Shown in pieces: positions 18,781 through 28,033 of a stretch of 64,000 nucleotides of DNA. Under the pieces are notes generated by a model that was not told the DNA's origin, ran no database searches, and saw nothing but the letters and a program-made list of their open reading frames with translations. The DNA is from Hoeflea marina (GTDB taxonomy: Bacteria; Pseudomonadota; Alphaproteobacteria; Rhizobiales; Rhizobiaceae): NCBI RefSeq assembly GCF_003182275.1, contig NZ_QGTR01000003.1:1-64000 (forward strand), given 5' to 3'. Positions within the stretch are counted from its first letter, which is position 1. The number at the start of each line of letters is the position of its first letter. Both the position numbers and the translations under genes were made by a program.

Positions 18781-19546
18781 CGCCGACATCGACCTCGATC
18801 AAGCCGTAGGCGATCGATTTCGCCACTGCATGGATGACATTGTGGCAGCCGAGCTTGGCACAGGCTGACTTGGTGATGGCCGAGAAGACGACACCGGATA
18901 CACCCAGCCTTTCGGCCGCGTCCGCAAAGCCCGTGCCTTCGGCCAGCAGGTTGAGACTTGCCTGCTCGAGACTGCTCAAGGCCTCCTTGCCCGGCTCGGA
19001 GACCGAAAACCCGCGAACCCGCAGGACGGAGAGATGAATGTCCCTGGCCGCCGCGCGCAGATTTTCGCGTTCGCTTTCGAAATAGGCGATGAACTGCTCG
19101 TACTCCATGTCGAAGGAGAACATCACGGAGCCTGGATGGCTTGAAAACGGCATCACCGGGAATGAGACAAAGCTGCGCCCCAACCCATACCGCCTGGCGT
19201 CGTCGACCAATCCCCTGACGGCGGAATCGCAGATCGAAATCTCGTTGAGGATGATGGGCTTTGCATCACGCATGGGTTGAGCCATCACCGGATCTATGGC
19301 GAAATAGCTCCGCAGGGCATAATTGATCAGCCATTTCCCGGGATAGGTGACGGAGACGAAGGTCTCTTCCCGGCTGCTCCCGCGCGCGTTGAACACGTGT
19401 CCGATGTGCTTGCATCCGACGGCCTTGCGCGCGTCGGTCAGTATCGTGATCACGGCGCTTTTCTGTCGGTTGGCAAAAAGCGACAAAGGGCGCACGCCGG
19501 CAAGTACCAAGTCCAAATCTGCCTCCACTGCTGCCATGGGCCGCAT
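18722..19546 (-). CDS. LuxR-family AHL-type regulator, atypical DNA-binding domain
   Basis: This is the likely cognate receptor for the neighbouring synthase. I start it at ATG 19546, giving 274 residues; an upstream GTG at 19585 is possible. The N-terminal half has the autoinducer-binding signature: YPGKW, then Tyr nine residues before the DP pair in RSYFAIDPV. The tryptophan usually found near PFxW is replaced (PIILNE). The C-terminal helix-turn-helix keeps LNLLAEG and AKLG, but the scaffold EIA and the TVxxH recognition residues are replaced by GFADAAERLGVSGVVFSA. A 24-residue tail beyond the usual GLI end is encoded over the luxI 3' end. Confidence 0.85.
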   Translation of the reverse strand: MRPMAAVEADLDLVLAGVRPLSLFANRQKSAVITILTDARKAVGCKHIGHVFNARGSSREETFVSVTYPGKWLINYALRSYFAIDPVMAQPMRDAKPIILNEISICDSAVRGLVDDARRYGLGRSFVSFPVMPFSSHPGSVMFSFDMEYEQFIAYFESERENLRAAARDIHLSVLRVRGFSVSEPGKEALSSLEQASLNLLAEGTGFADAAERLGVSGVVFSAITKSACAKLGCHNVIHAVAKSIAYGLIEVDVGATRPRTAGVPSPAGSTTPH

Positions 19547-19572
19547 GATGGTCGCGGCGCCCCATGGCACCC

Positions 19573-19591
19573 GCAATGGACCCACTATTGC
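19573..19591. promoter_or_regulatory. Inverted repeat upstream of the luxR-type gene
   Basis: GCAAT and ATTGC arms, perfectly complementary, stand 9 bases apart (19 bp in all), ending 27 bases before the preferred ATG at 19546. The position would suit autoregulation or binding of another dimeric regulator. The GTG alternative start at 19585 would lie inside it. Confidence 0.3.
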
Positions 19592-19695
19592 AGTTCGGTT
19601 CTGCTAATGAAAGTCCGTTTCCGCAATTGCCGGACGCGCTTCCACCGAAGGCGGGTTGGGCGATCTGCAGTTGTCCCGCGTGGATTGCTGCAGTC

Positions 19696-21384
19696 TCAGG
19701 CGGCGTCCTGGGTGGCCCACTTGCGCAGGATCTTGGCGGCGCGTTCCTCGTTGATCTCGACCATGCGGGCGAGCCGGCGCTCTGGACCTTCCTTGACGCG
19801 GCGATTGAACGTTCCCGATTCCTCGAGCGAAAGATCGTCGCCGCCGTCATCGTCGCCGAAGCCGAAGTCAGCGCCGAATCCTTCCATCGGCATCGCACCT
19901 GCCGCGTTCATGGCCGAGGGGCTGAAGTCCGGCAATTCCAGGCCGATATCGTCGGCCTCCGCGGTGAGCGCCTTGGTACCTGCGGTGCCGGCCGGACGGA
20001 GCAGCGGGCGGAAGCCGAACATGATCAGCAGCACGGCCACGACAATGAAGGCGAGCGCATTGATGATGGTTCCGACCTGCGCCTGCAACGCATCCATGAA
20101 GCCGGGCGGCGACGTGTCGGCGGCCAGGATCTCGCTGTCGAGGAAGTCCATTGTGGTAATCGACGCCAGGTCGCCGCGATCGGCGTTGACGCCGGCGGCC
20201 GTGTTGACGACCTGCTGCAGCTCGGCCAGGAAGGCACTGGTCTGCTCGGCCGTCGGTGCATCGCCCAGCATGGCGGCCATGCGGGCCTTGTTGACGACCA
20301 CCGCGATGGACAGCTTCTCGACCTCGTAGCTGTTGCGCACGGTCGACGTGGTCTTGGAGTTGATTTCGAAATTGGTCTGCTCTTCCTTGCGCTCGACCAG
20401 TTCGCTCGACTTCGGGCCGGCCCCGCCGCCCGCAGGCGCCTGATCGGGAATGTTCTGCTCCACGGTGGCGGGCTTGTCGGTGCTCGACTGGCTCGAGGTC
20501 TGGTTGTCGCGCGTCACCCGGATCGAGCGCTCGACCTTGGATTCGGGATCAAAGACCGTTTCCTGAATCTGCTGGCTGTCGGTGTTGACCGTGGCGGCGA
20601 CGCTGGCGCGGAAGTTCTCGACGCCCAGGAACGGCGCCAGGGCCTTGTAGATGTTGGATTCGATTTCGCCCTGCACCATCTGGACGATGTTCATGGACCG
20701 GTTGAGCGTGGAATTGGCGGGATCGTCACCGGACGCAAGCAGCTTGCCGGTGGCATCGAGCACCGTGACGTCGTCCATACTCAGACCCGGTACGGACGCC
20801 GCCACCAGGTGTCGAATCGAATCAGCGCCGCGGTCTATCAGGCTGTTGGTGGTGCGGACCATCACCGATGCGGAAGGCTTCTGCTCGCCCTGGCGAAAGT
20901 TGCCCCGGTCAGCCATGACGATGTGAACCCTTGCCGCGGTGATGCCGTTGATCGACTGGATCGTGCGCGCGATCTCGCCCTCGAGAGCCCGCACGCGGGT
21001 GATTTCCTGCATGAAGCTGGTCAATCCCAGCGAACCGACCTGGTCGAACAATTCATAGCCGGCCGTGTTGGACGAGGGCAGACCACGCTCGGCAAGCAGC
21101 ATGCGGGCCCGGCTGGTCATGCCGGCGGGCACCATGACGCTGGTTCCGTCGGAGCCGGGGGAGAAATCGATGTTCGCCTCGGCCAGCACCTGCGATATCT
21201 GGCTGACGTCTTCGCCGCTCAGGCCGATATAGAGGGTTTCCTGGGTGGGCTTGTTGAGGAAGATGGCGGCCGCGATGATCAGGACGACAGAAAGCGCGCC
21301 GACGCCGGCCAGCGCCATCAGGCGGGTCTGTCCCAGACCGGCAAGGTTCTTCCCGATCAGGGACAGCTGGTTCAACAGATTCAT
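19696..21384 (-). CDS. fliF: Flagellar MS-ring protein FliF
   Basis: FliF forms the membrane-embedded MS ring on which the basal body assembles. I start it at ATG 21384 (MNLLNQLSLIGKNL), since the upstream 75 codons of open frame are not FliF-like. The 562-residue protein has an N-terminal membrane segment (about 22-42). It has the YscJ/FliF stretch with LAEANIDFSPGSDGTSVMVP and a second membrane segment near residue 435. The C-terminal FliG-binding tail carries RMVEINEERAAKILRKWA. It follows the chemotaxis operon by about 170 bases. Confidence 0.97.
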   Translation of the reverse strand: MNLLNQLSLIGKNLAGLGQTRLMALAGVGALSVVLIIAAAIFLNKPTQETLYIGLSGEDVSQISQVLAEANIDFSPGSDGTSVMVPAGMTSRARMLLAERGLPSSNTAGYELFDQVGSLGLTSFMQEITRVRALEGEIARTIQSINGITAARVHIVMADRGNFRQGEQKPSASVMVRTTNSLIDRGADSIRHLVAASVPGLSMDDVTVLDATGKLLASGDDPANSTLNRSMNIVQMVQGEIESNIYKALAPFLGVENFRASVAATVNTDSQQIQETVFDPESKVERSIRVTRDNQTSSQSSTDKPATVEQNIPDQAPAGGGAGPKSSELVERKEEQTNFEINSKTTSTVRNSYEVEKLSIAVVVNKARMAAMLGDAPTAEQTSAFLAELQQVVNTAAGVNADRGDLASITTMDFLDSEILAADTSPPGFMDALQAQVGTIINALAFIVVAVLLIMFGFRPLLRPAGTAGTKALTAEADDIGLELPDFSPSAMNAAGAMPMEGFGADFGFGDDDGGDDLSLEESGTFNRRVKEGPERRLARMVEINEERAAKILRKWATQDAA

Positions 21385-21550
21385 TCTGTGTCCGCGCTCT
21401 TGGTTGCATTCCAGCCAGGGTGACCGGTTGGCCGAACCTAGGTGGCGAAACTTGCGCGAAGGTGGCCAGGGCAGCACGAATCGCCGGGGCGCCACGGCAC
21501 TGCGGAGTCGACCCGATGCCAGCCTGATCCGGATGCCGCCGAGCGGAGGC

Positions 21551-21943
21551 TCAGAAGAAGTCGAAGTCTCCCGATGCCTTCTGGTAGATTTCGGCTGATG
21601 GCTCGGCATGGACGTCGCTGCGCAGGCGGCGCTTCATGTCCTCGAGCGTGATCAGGTTGAGCGCCGTCGAGATGTCGACAAGATGGGCCACGTCCAGATG
21701 GCCGCCGATGCCGTCGATGAACTCGGCCAGGCCGCGGGCCTTCTGCACGGCAAGGTCAATGCCCTGCATGACGCGCATGTGCTCGGGCGATTCGAGGAAC
21801 TCCGTGGACCGGCCGTTGCTCAGCAGCGGCTCGAGGCGCTCGATGAGGATGGCAACGTCCATCAGTTCGGTGCTGACCCGTCCCAGAACTTCGTGCAGGG
21901 GTTCATCGTTGATACCGCCGGGCGGGACTGTCTTCAAACTCAT
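21551..21943 (-). CDS. cheT: Chemotaxis protein CheT (rhizobial orf9 type)
   Basis: The 130-residue protein sits between cheD and fliF, the position of the last chemotaxis gene (cheT, formerly orf9) in Sinorhizobium. It is predicted to be mostly helical, with no membrane segment. The middle has EHMRVMQGIDLAVQKARGLAEF and the protein ends in SGDFDFF, an acidic-aromatic tail resembling that of CheD next door. A role in the phosphorelay, similar in concept to CheZ, has been proposed for the family; I infer the name from position and size. Confidence 0.8.
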   Translation of the reverse strand: MSLKTVPPGGINDEPLHEVLGRVSTELMDVAILIERLEPLLSNGRSTEFLESPEHMRVMQGIDLAVQKARGLAEFIDGIGGHLDVAHLVDISTALNLITLEDMKRRLRSDVHAEPSAEIYQKASGDFDFF

Positions 21944-21957
21944 CGCGACGGTACTCC

Positions 21958-22512
21958 TCAGAAAAATTCGATGGACGTGTCAACCGGCTTCGGCGCGACA
22001 AATCTCGGCGGCGCCTGTTCGATGGCGACGGTCTTCTTGGTTTCGGCACCGGTCAGCGGATACTGCCGCGCACGGCCGCTCACCGGCCAGTATTCAAGTT
22101 TGCGGCCCACATCCCCGCCGGTGTTCGTGCCCACCACGCGAATCCGCTCGTCGTTGAGAAACTTCTCGGCAAACAGCGCGTTCTGCTGGCCGACATTGGA
22201 AAACGACGCCATCGTGCGGGCGCCGCCGATGATCTTGGCTTCCAGGCGTTCGCGGCGGGCCCCCATCTTGAGCAGGCCGTTGATCAGCAGCTCCATCAGG
22301 TGGACGCCGTAGCGGGTCGCCTCCCCGCCGGAACCGGAGCCGTCCCCGGGCAGGAGAAAGTGGTTCATGCCGCCCACGCCGGCCACCGGGTCGCGCATGC
22401 ATGCGGACACACACGACCCCAGGATGGTGCTGAGTACGACTTCGGGCTCGTTGGAGACCTTGTACTCGCCCTGGATGACGTGGATTCGCTTGGGTTGGAG
22501 TTCAACCGTCAC
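21958..22512 (-). CDS. cheD: Chemoreceptor glutamine deamidase CheD
   Basis: CheD deamidates glutamines on chemoreceptors and tunes their signalling. The 184-residue protein starts at a GTG whose last two bases overlap the cheY2 stop (GTGA). It contains the family stretch [21 protein letters not shown], with catalytic Cys in SCVSAC, then MNHFLLPG (catalytic His) and AKIIGGA with Thr following. The C-terminus is an unusual SIEFF tail. cheT follows after 14 bases. Confidence 0.95.
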   Translation of the reverse strand: MTVELQPKRIHVIQGEYKVSNEPEVVLSTILGSCVSACMRDPVAGVGGMNHFLLPGDGSGSGGEATRYGVHLMELLINGLLKMGARRERLEAKIIGGARTMASFSNVGQQNALFAEKFLNDERIRVVGTNTGGDVGRKLEYWPVSGRARQYPLTGAETKKTVAIEQAPPRFVAPKPVDTSIEFF

Positions 22513-22898
22513 TTCAGCGCTCCGAACACAGCCTCGATCGCCGCTTTCATCTTTTCGATCGTGAACGGCTTGGCCAGCACGTTGTTCGCGCCGAGCGCCG
22601 CGGCCTTCTGCACCAGCGCGCGATCACCCTGGGCGGTGAGCATGATGAAGGCAGCCCGCTTCGTGGCAGGGTTGCTGCGGACCGCCTGCAGCAGGCCGAG
22701 ACCATCCATCTTCGGCATGTTGAAATCCGAAATGACCAGATGGTGCGGGCTCTGGTTCATGATCTGCATTCCCTGCTCGCCATCCGCCGCGACGGTGATC
22801 TGCGAGAAGCCCAGTTGCTGCAGCGCATCTCCCAGAAGCAACCGGCTGGTGACCTGATCGTCAACGATCAGGACCTTGATTTTTTGTGCGATGGACAT
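22509..22898 (-). CDS. cheY2: Chemotaxis response regulator CheY2
   Basis: This is a single receiver domain of 129 residues. Acidic pocket residues are present (VDDQ near residue 13), the phosphoacceptor Asp lies in [13 protein letters not shown], the Thr in MLTAQGDRA and the Lys in VLAKPFT. In Sinorhizobium, the CheY2 at this position is the main motor-control regulator and CheY1 acts as a phosphate sink. It overlaps cheB upstream and cheD downstream. Confidence 0.93.
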   Translation of the reverse strand: MSIAQKIKVLIVDDQVTSRLLLGDALQQLGFSQITVAADGEQGMQIMNQSPHHLVISDFNMPKMDGLGLLQAVRSNPATKRAAFIMLTAQGDRALVQKAAALGANNVLAKPFTIEKMKAAIEAVFGALK

Positions 22899-23953
22899 CA
22901 GGCGACCCTATCTCTACGGGAGGTTGTTGATTTGAGAATTTCTTCCCCGATGGAATTGAGCGGCAATTGCAGGCCGACGGCTCCCACTTCGTGGGCAACG
23001 CGCGGCATGCCATAGACCACGCAGGTTTTTTCGTTCTGGCCGATGGTGGTGGCGCCCGCCTGCCGCATCCGCAGCAGACCCGCGGCACCATCGCGGCCCA
23101 TGCCGGTCAGGATCACGCCGACAGCCTTGTTTCCAGCCAGTTCGGCGATCGAATTGAAGAGTACGTCGACCGACGGGCGGTGGCCGTTGACCGGCTCGCT
23201 TTCGACCAGCCGGCAGCGCGGCGCCATCGGATTGACCACCTCCAAGTGCCGGTCGCCGCCCGGCGCCAGATAGACGCGACCGATTTCCAGGCGATCGCCG
23301 TCGGCGGCTTCCGTCACCTTCGGCGCACACAGGCGGTTGAGGCGCTCGGCGAAGCTCCCGGTGAAGGCCGCGGGCATGTGCTGGGTGATCACCGTCGGCG
23401 GGCAGTTGGCGGGAAACTTCGTCAACACCGCAATCAGAGCCTCGACACCTCCGGTTGAGGCCCCGATGCCGATTACCTTGCGCGACGGCGCATAATCGCT
23501 CGGAACGGTGTAATTCTGGACGGGCGGCGCGGACGGATTGACGGCCGCGGCGGGGAGATGCCGCTGCGAACGTGCGGCCGCCTTGACGATCTCGATAAGT
23601 TCCCCGAAAGGCCGGGCGTCACCGGGCAGCGGCTTGCCGACGCAGTCGAAGGCACCGATCTCCAGAGCGGCCAGGGTGGCGTCGGCGCCACGATGGGTGA
23701 GCGTCGACACCATGATGACCGGCATGGGCCTAAGCCGCATGATCTTGTCGAGGAACTCGATCCCGTTCATGTTCGGCATTTCGACATCGAGCGTGACCAC
23801 ATCCGGGTTCAGCGCCTTGATGGCCGCGCGGGCTTCCATGGCATCGCCGGCTTCGCCCACAACGACAATGGCGGGATCGCTGTTCAGGACAGCCTTGATC
23901 AGTCCGCGCATGGTGGCGGAATCGTCAACAACGAGTACACGTGCCTGTGTCAT
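22898..23953 (-). CDS. cheB: Receptor methylesterase CheB
   Basis: CheB removes receptor methyl groups and deamidates receptors when phosphorylated by CheA. The 351-residue protein has a receiver domain (phosphoacceptor in [10 protein letters not shown]) followed by the methylesterase domain. Its catalytic Ser is in GIGASTGG, the His in TQHMP and the Asp in [10 protein letters not shown]. It overlaps cheR and cheY2 by a few bases each, within the che operon. Confidence 0.97.
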   Translation of the reverse strand: MTQARVLVVDDSATMRGLIKAVLNSDPAIVVVGEAGDAMEARAAIKALNPDVVTLDVEMPNMNGIEFLDKIMRLRPMPVIMVSTLTHRGADATLAALEIGAFDCVGKPLPGDARPFGELIEIVKAAARSQRHLPAAAVNPSAPPVQNYTVPSDYAPSRKVIGIGASTGGVEALIAVLTKFPANCPPTVITQHMPAAFTGSFAERLNRLCAPKVTEAADGDRLEIGRVYLAPGGDRHLEVVNPMAPRCRLVESEPVNGHRPSVDVLFNSIAELAGNKAVGVILTGMGRDGAAGLLRMRQAGATTIGQNEKTCVVYGMPRVAHEVGAVGLQLPLNSIGEEILKSTTSRRDRVA

Positions 23954-24840
23954 GGCTTTGTTCTGCCTCCCTTGTGGCGAAACGTCGTGATGCCGATGTT
24001 GTCGAAGTGATCCTTGGCTTCCCCCGAGAGACGCTCGGAGTGGCCGATATAGAGATGCCCCCCCACCGGCAGCAGTTCTGAATAGCGCTTCCAGATCTTG
24101 GTCTGGGTCGGCTCGTCAAAGTAGATGACCACGTTGCGGCAGAATATCACGTCGAAGCCGCCGCTGAACGGCCAGGCGGCCATCAGGTTGAGCTCGCGGT
24201 AGGTGATCAGGGCCTTGACCCGGTTGTCGATCTGCCACCGATTGTTGTCGGTCGCCGTAAACCACTGCTTGCGCAGGTGGTCGTCAACGGTTTCCAGTGC
24301 CCGATCATCATAGCTTCCGGCCTTTGCCTGGGCAATGATCTTGGGGTCGATATCGGTGGCCAGGATGCGAAAGTCATAGTCGACCGCGTTCGGAAGGGCC
24401 TTGAGCACCGTCAGCGCGATCGAATAGGGCTCCTGCCCGTCCGAGCATCCCGCCGACCAGATGCGCGCCCGGCCGCCCGCCTTGACGCGGGCGATCAAGC
24501 CCGGAAGCACCTCGTCGCGCAAGTGATCGAAATGGTGGTTCTCGCGAAAGAACCGCGTGAAGTTGGTGGTCAGGTGCGAGAGCATCTCGCGCCGCTCGGC
24601 AGCACCCTGGGGCGTCTCGAGCAATGCACAGTAGTCGCCGAAACTGCGCAGGCCGATCTGCCGCAACCGCTTGGACAGCCGCGAATAGACCTGCGAAGCC
24701 TTGGTCTCGTTGAGCGAGATGCCCGCGTCGGAATAGATCATGGCCGCGATGTTGGCCAGATCCTTGCGGGTCAGCGGATATTCGCCCGACACAAGGCATT
24801 CGTCGGGACGGCCCGAACTCATAATGGTCGCGGCGTTCAT
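23950..24840 (-). CDS. cheR: Receptor methyltransferase CheR
   Basis: CheR methylates chemoreceptor glutamates using S-adenosylmethionine. The 296-residue protein has the N-terminal helical domain and the SAM-binding region [19 protein letters not shown], the CheR signature. Further conserved stretches are [21 protein letters not shown] and LYIGHSERL. The ATG at 24840 overlaps the stop of the small ORF upstream, with a GAGG ribosome site 7 bases before the start. Confidence 0.97.
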   Translation of the reverse strand: MNAATIMSSGRPDECLVSGEYPLTRKDLANIAAMIYSDAGISLNETKASQVYSRLSKRLRQIGLRSFGDYCALLETPQGAAERREMLSHLTTNFTRFFRENHHFDHLRDEVLPGLIARVKAGGRARIWSAGCSDGQEPYSIALTVLKALPNAVDYDFRILATDIDPKIIAQAKAGSYDDRALETVDDHLRKQWFTATDNNRWQIDNRVKALITYRELNLMAAWPFSGGFDVIFCRNVVIYFDEPTQTKIWKRYSELLPVGGHLYIGHSERLSGEAKDHFDNIGITTFRHKGGRTKP

Positions 24841-25022
24841 GCGCCCTCGCTTTCGGTCGGATTGTGGCGGACATCGGGTCCCTCCGGGCCGCCGGAGCCG
24901 GGCTGGAGGCGGGAGGCGACAACGAAAGACGTCGTTTCACGACCGCCGCGTCCACCCGCACGGGTGGCGATGCGCTGTGGCATGGCCGAGCCAGTCATCT
25001 GAAGCGCCATAGCCACCATCAT
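24837..25022 (-). CDS. Possible small che-operon protein (61 residues)
   Basis: This short frame exactly fills the space between cheA and cheR. Its ATG overlaps the cheA stop and its stop overlaps the cheR ATG, both in the ATGA fashion used throughout this operon. The product (MMVAMALQMTGSAMPQ then an Arg/Gly/Pro-rich remainder) resembles no chemotaxis protein I know, and no CheW motif is present. In Sinorhizobium cheW stands at this position, whereas the Agrobacterium operon has none. It may be a real small gene or a chance frame in a cheW-deleted gap. Confidence 0.4.
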   Translation of the reverse strand: MMVAMALQMTGSAMPQRIATRAGGRGGRETTSFVVASRLQPGSGGPEGPDVRHNPTESEGA

Positions 25023-27295
25023 CCGACCGCCGCCATTGCGATTTCAGGCGCCAGCGAATGGCCCCGCGAGGCCGTCACGACCGCGTCGACATCGAGGATC
25101 AGCGCAACCCTGCCATCGCCGAGGATGGTCGCCGCGGCAATGCCCGGGACGTGGGTGTAGTTGGCCTCGAGGCTCTTGATGACCACCTGGCGCTGTCCCT
25201 GGATGGCATCGACCATCAGGGCGCGCTGACCGCCGCCTTCGCTTTCGACCAGCAGCGCAACGCCTGCCACCGGATCTGCCGGGCTGCCGCGGAAGTTGAG
25301 GATCTGGCCGACATCAACAAGCGGGCAGAAGGTGTCGCGGATGGCGATGAGACGCTGGGTCGGGCCGAAGGAGTGAATGTGGCTCTTCTCCGGCTGCAGG
25401 GTTTCCACGATGGCGGTGAGCGGCACCACCAGGGTCTGGTTGGCGACCGTGACCACCATGCCGTCGAGAACGGCGAGCGTCAGCGGCAGGCTCATGGTGA
25501 AGACAGAGCCCTGCCCCGGCTTGGAGACGATGGAGATCCGGCCGCCAAGCGACTGGATCGAACGCTTGACCACATCCATGCCGACGCCGCGACCGGAGAT
25601 GTCGGAGACCTTGTCAGCGGTAGAGAAGCCGGGATGGAAGATCAGGTTGTCGATCTCCTCGTCGCTCGGATTGGCGTCGGCCGCGATCAGACCGTTCTCG
25701 ATGGCCTTCTGGCGCACGCGGTCCCGGTTGATGCCGGCACCGTCGTCGGCGATCTCGATGACGATGCGGCCGGACCGATGCTTGGCCGTCAGACGGAGAA
25801 CGCCTTCCGGGTTCTTGCCGGCGGCGATCCGCTTCTCCGGCGTTTCCAGCCCGTGATCGACCGCATTGCGGATCATGTGGGTGAGAGGTTCGGCGATCTT
25901 GTCGATGACGGTCTTGTCGACTTCCGTGTTCTCACCCTCGGTCACGAGGCGCACTTCCTTGTGCGTCATGTCGGCGATTTCACGGACAATTCGGGACATG
26001 CGCTGGAAGACCGGCTTGACCGGCTGGGCGCGAATGGCCATCACGCTGTCCTGGATCTCCCGGGTCAGTTGCTGCAGTTCGTCAAGGCCGAGATTGATCG
26101 CGGCGCCGCGGCCGGTCTCGTTCTCGACAACGCTCTGGGCCAGCATAGCCTGGTTGATCACCAGTTCGCCGACCAGGTTGATCAGACGATCGACGCGATC
26201 GAGATCGACGCGGATCGTCTGCGGGGCTGCGGGAACGGCGGCGACCGTGGCTGCCTGCTTCTCGGCCTCAACCGCGATGGCCTTGGCCGCACGCGGCAGT
26301 TCGGGAGATGTCGGGACGGCTTCCTGAGCCGGGGCGGCAATGGGAATGACATTGCTGACTTCAGCCACTGCCGCCTGGGCCGGTATGGTCTCCGCTTCGT
26401 CGTCCGCGTCGAGAAGGCTCAGATCGAAGGGAATCGGCGCCATCGGCAGATCGGAGGCTTCGCCGGTCTTGGCAAAGACCTTGTCCGTCACCCCGGCGGT
26501 GACCGAGATCTGGCAGTCCCACTCGGCAAACTCGAAGACGGACTTGATGGCCGCTTCGTCCTGATCGGTCTCTATGGCGATGAGCCAGGCGAAGAAGGCG
26601 CCTTCGGGATCGATGGCGTCGATGGATGGCAGGTCATCGCTCTCGCAATGAACGCGCATGTCGCCGAGCTTGGAAAGGTCGCGCAACAGCAGCACCGCCT
26701 CGTTGCCCTTGGCATAGAGATCGGAGCGCGGCTTGAAGCGGACGGTGAATTCGGAGCGCCCTGACTGCTCGGTCGCTGTATCGCCGGTCTCATCATCGCC
26801 GAAGTCGTCAAAGGAGAAGGGAACCGGCTCGAACGCTGACGGATCGGACACTTCCGGCTCGGCCGTCTTTGTCACCGGGGCAGCTTCCGGAGCCGCCGCA
26901 GCGGGGATCGGCTTGCCCTGAGCATAGGCATGCAGCTCAGCCACCAGGCCCGAAGAGCGGGAGGCGTCAACCTTGCCGCCATCACGGGCGGCAGCGGTGA
27001 GATCGGCCAGCACGTCGGCCGATTTCAGCATCACCTTGAGCAGATCCTGAGACGCTTCGAGCTTGTTGGAGCGAACACCATCAAGGGTGGTCTCGAACAC
27101 ATGTGCGAAAGAGACCAGATCATCAAGACCGAAGGCGCCCGCGCCACCCTTTATGGAGTGCACGGCGCGAAACACGGCGTTGACCGTCTCGGGATCGGTG
27201 TCTCCATCATTGAGTGCGAGCAGCCCTGTTTCCAGCTCGGCGAGTTGTTCCTCGCACTCCTGGAAAAAGATCTCCTTGATTTCGTTCATATCCAT
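25019..27295 (-). CDS. cheA: Chemotaxis histidine kinase CheA
   Basis: CheA autophosphorylates on receptor signalling and passes phosphate to CheY and CheB. The 758-residue protein has an N-terminal Hpt domain with His46 in AVHSIKGGAGAFG and a linker/P2 region rich in acidic and Ala/Pro residues. The dimerisation domain begins near VDRVDRLINLVGELVINQ. The ATPase domain has the N box HMIRNAVDHGLE and G boxes EIADDGAGIN and ISGRGVGMDVV. It ends with a CheW-like regulatory domain. The start ATG at 27295 lies 13 bases after cheY1. Confidence 0.98.
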   Translation of the reverse strand: MDMNEIKEIFFQECEEQLAELETGLLALNDGDTDPETVNAVFRAVHSIKGGAGAFGLDDLVSFAHVFETTLDGVRSNKLEASQDLLKVMLKSADVLADLTAAARDGGKVDASRSSGLVAELHAYAQGKPIPAAAAPEAAPVTKTAEPEVSDPSAFEPVPFSFDDFGDDETGDTATEQSGRSEFTVRFKPRSDLYAKGNEAVLLLRDLSKLGDMRVHCESDDLPSIDAIDPEGAFFAWLIAIETDQDEAAIKSVFEFAEWDCQISVTAGVTDKVFAKTGEASDLPMAPIPFDLSLLDADDEAETIPAQAAVAEVSNVIPIAAPAQEAVPTSPELPRAAKAIAVEAEKQAATVAAVPAAPQTIRVDLDRVDRLINLVGELVINQAMLAQSVVENETGRGAAINLGLDELQQLTREIQDSVMAIRAQPVKPVFQRMSRIVREIADMTHKEVRLVTEGENTEVDKTVIDKIAEPLTHMIRNAVDHGLETPEKRIAAGKNPEGVLRLTAKHRSGRIVIEIADDGAGINRDRVRQKAIENGLIAADANPSDEEIDNLIFHPGFSTADKVSDISGRGVGMDVVKRSIQSLGGRISIVSKPGQGSVFTMSLPLTLAVLDGMVVTVANQTLVVPLTAIVETLQPEKSHIHSFGPTQRLIAIRDTFCPLVDVGQILNFRGSPADPVAGVALLVESEGGGQRALMVDAIQGQRQVVIKSLEANYTHVPGIAAATILGDGRVALILDVDAVVTASRGHSLAPEIAMAAVG

Positions 27296-27308
27296 TGGGC
27301 AGATCCTA

Positions 27309-27677
27309 TCAGGCGGTTACGCGCTCGATCGCGGCAATAAGCTTAGTCGGGTCGAAGGGCTTGACGATCCAGCCGGTCGCACCGGCCTCGCGCGCGCGGT
27401 TCTTCTTTTCCGGATCGCTTTCGGTCGTCAGCACCAGAATGGGGATTGCGCGATACTTGTCGTTGAGACGGACGCCTTCGATGAAGCCGTAGCCGTCAAG
27501 ACGCGGCATGTTGATGTCGGTGACGATCACGTCGGGATTCGTTTCCTCAAGCACTTCGAGGCCTTCCATCCCATCTTCAGCCTGGACCGTCTCGTAGCCG
27601 GCATTGTTGAGCGTCACCAACAGCATGTTGCGGATGGTCCGCGAGTCGTCGACGGTCAGAACCTTTGTCTTTTTCAC
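27309..27677 (-). CDS. cheY1: Chemotaxis response regulator CheY1
   Basis: This is a single receiver domain of 122 residues. Its acidic pocket is in LTVDDSRT, the phosphoacceptor Asp in VIVTDINMPRLDG, the Thr in VLTTESD and the Lys in WIVKPFDP. In rhizobia the first CheY of the operon acts mainly as a phosphate sink. It overlaps cheS by 4 bases and precedes cheA. Confidence 0.92.
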   Translation of the reverse strand: MKKTKVLTVDDSRTIRNMLLVTLNNAGYETVQAEDGMEGLEVLEETNPDVIVTDINMPRLDGYGFIEGVRLNDKYRAIPILVLTTESDPEKKNRAREAGATGWIVKPFDPTKLIAAIERVTA

Positions 27678-27973
27678 TTCACGATCTCCTTAGGAAGCAG
27701 CGATTCGTCAGAAATTCCCAGCAATTGCAGTGTGTTTTCGAATGCATCTGATGTCTGGCCGACCGCGAAAGCCAGGCTGTCGGCCTGCCAGCTGCGGGCA
27801 GCCGACAGGAGGATCTGGATACATTGCGCCCCGACCCGAACGACATCGGATGCGTCGACTGCAATGTCCTTGCCCCGAAGTGCCAGAACCTGCTCGTGCA
27901 GCCGGCTGGCGGCATTGAGGTCGAGCACCGGAGGCAATTTCAGGATTTGAGGTGCGGCGCTTCGCGTCGACAT
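27674..27973 (-). CDS. cheS: STAS-domain chemotaxis protein CheS
   Basis: In Sinorhizobium, CheS binds CheA and speeds dephosphorylation of the CheY1 sink. The 99-residue product has a STAS fold pattern, with ILKLPPVLDLNAASRLHEQV and AVDASDVVRVGAQCIQILLS, where a Ser or Thr often stands at the helix start. It is encoded between the receptor and cheY1, exactly as cheS in Sinorhizobium, and overlaps cheY1. Confidence 0.85.
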   Translation of the reverse strand: MSTRSAAPQILKLPPVLDLNAASRLHEQVLALRGKDIAVDASDVVRVGAQCIQILLSAARSWQADSLAFAVGQTSDAFENTLQLLGISDESLLPKEIVK

Positions 27974-28033
27974 GTCAGTTTCCTTTTCCGTGTTTCATGC
28001 CACGGTGGTTCCGCGGGAGGTTGGTGGCGCAGG

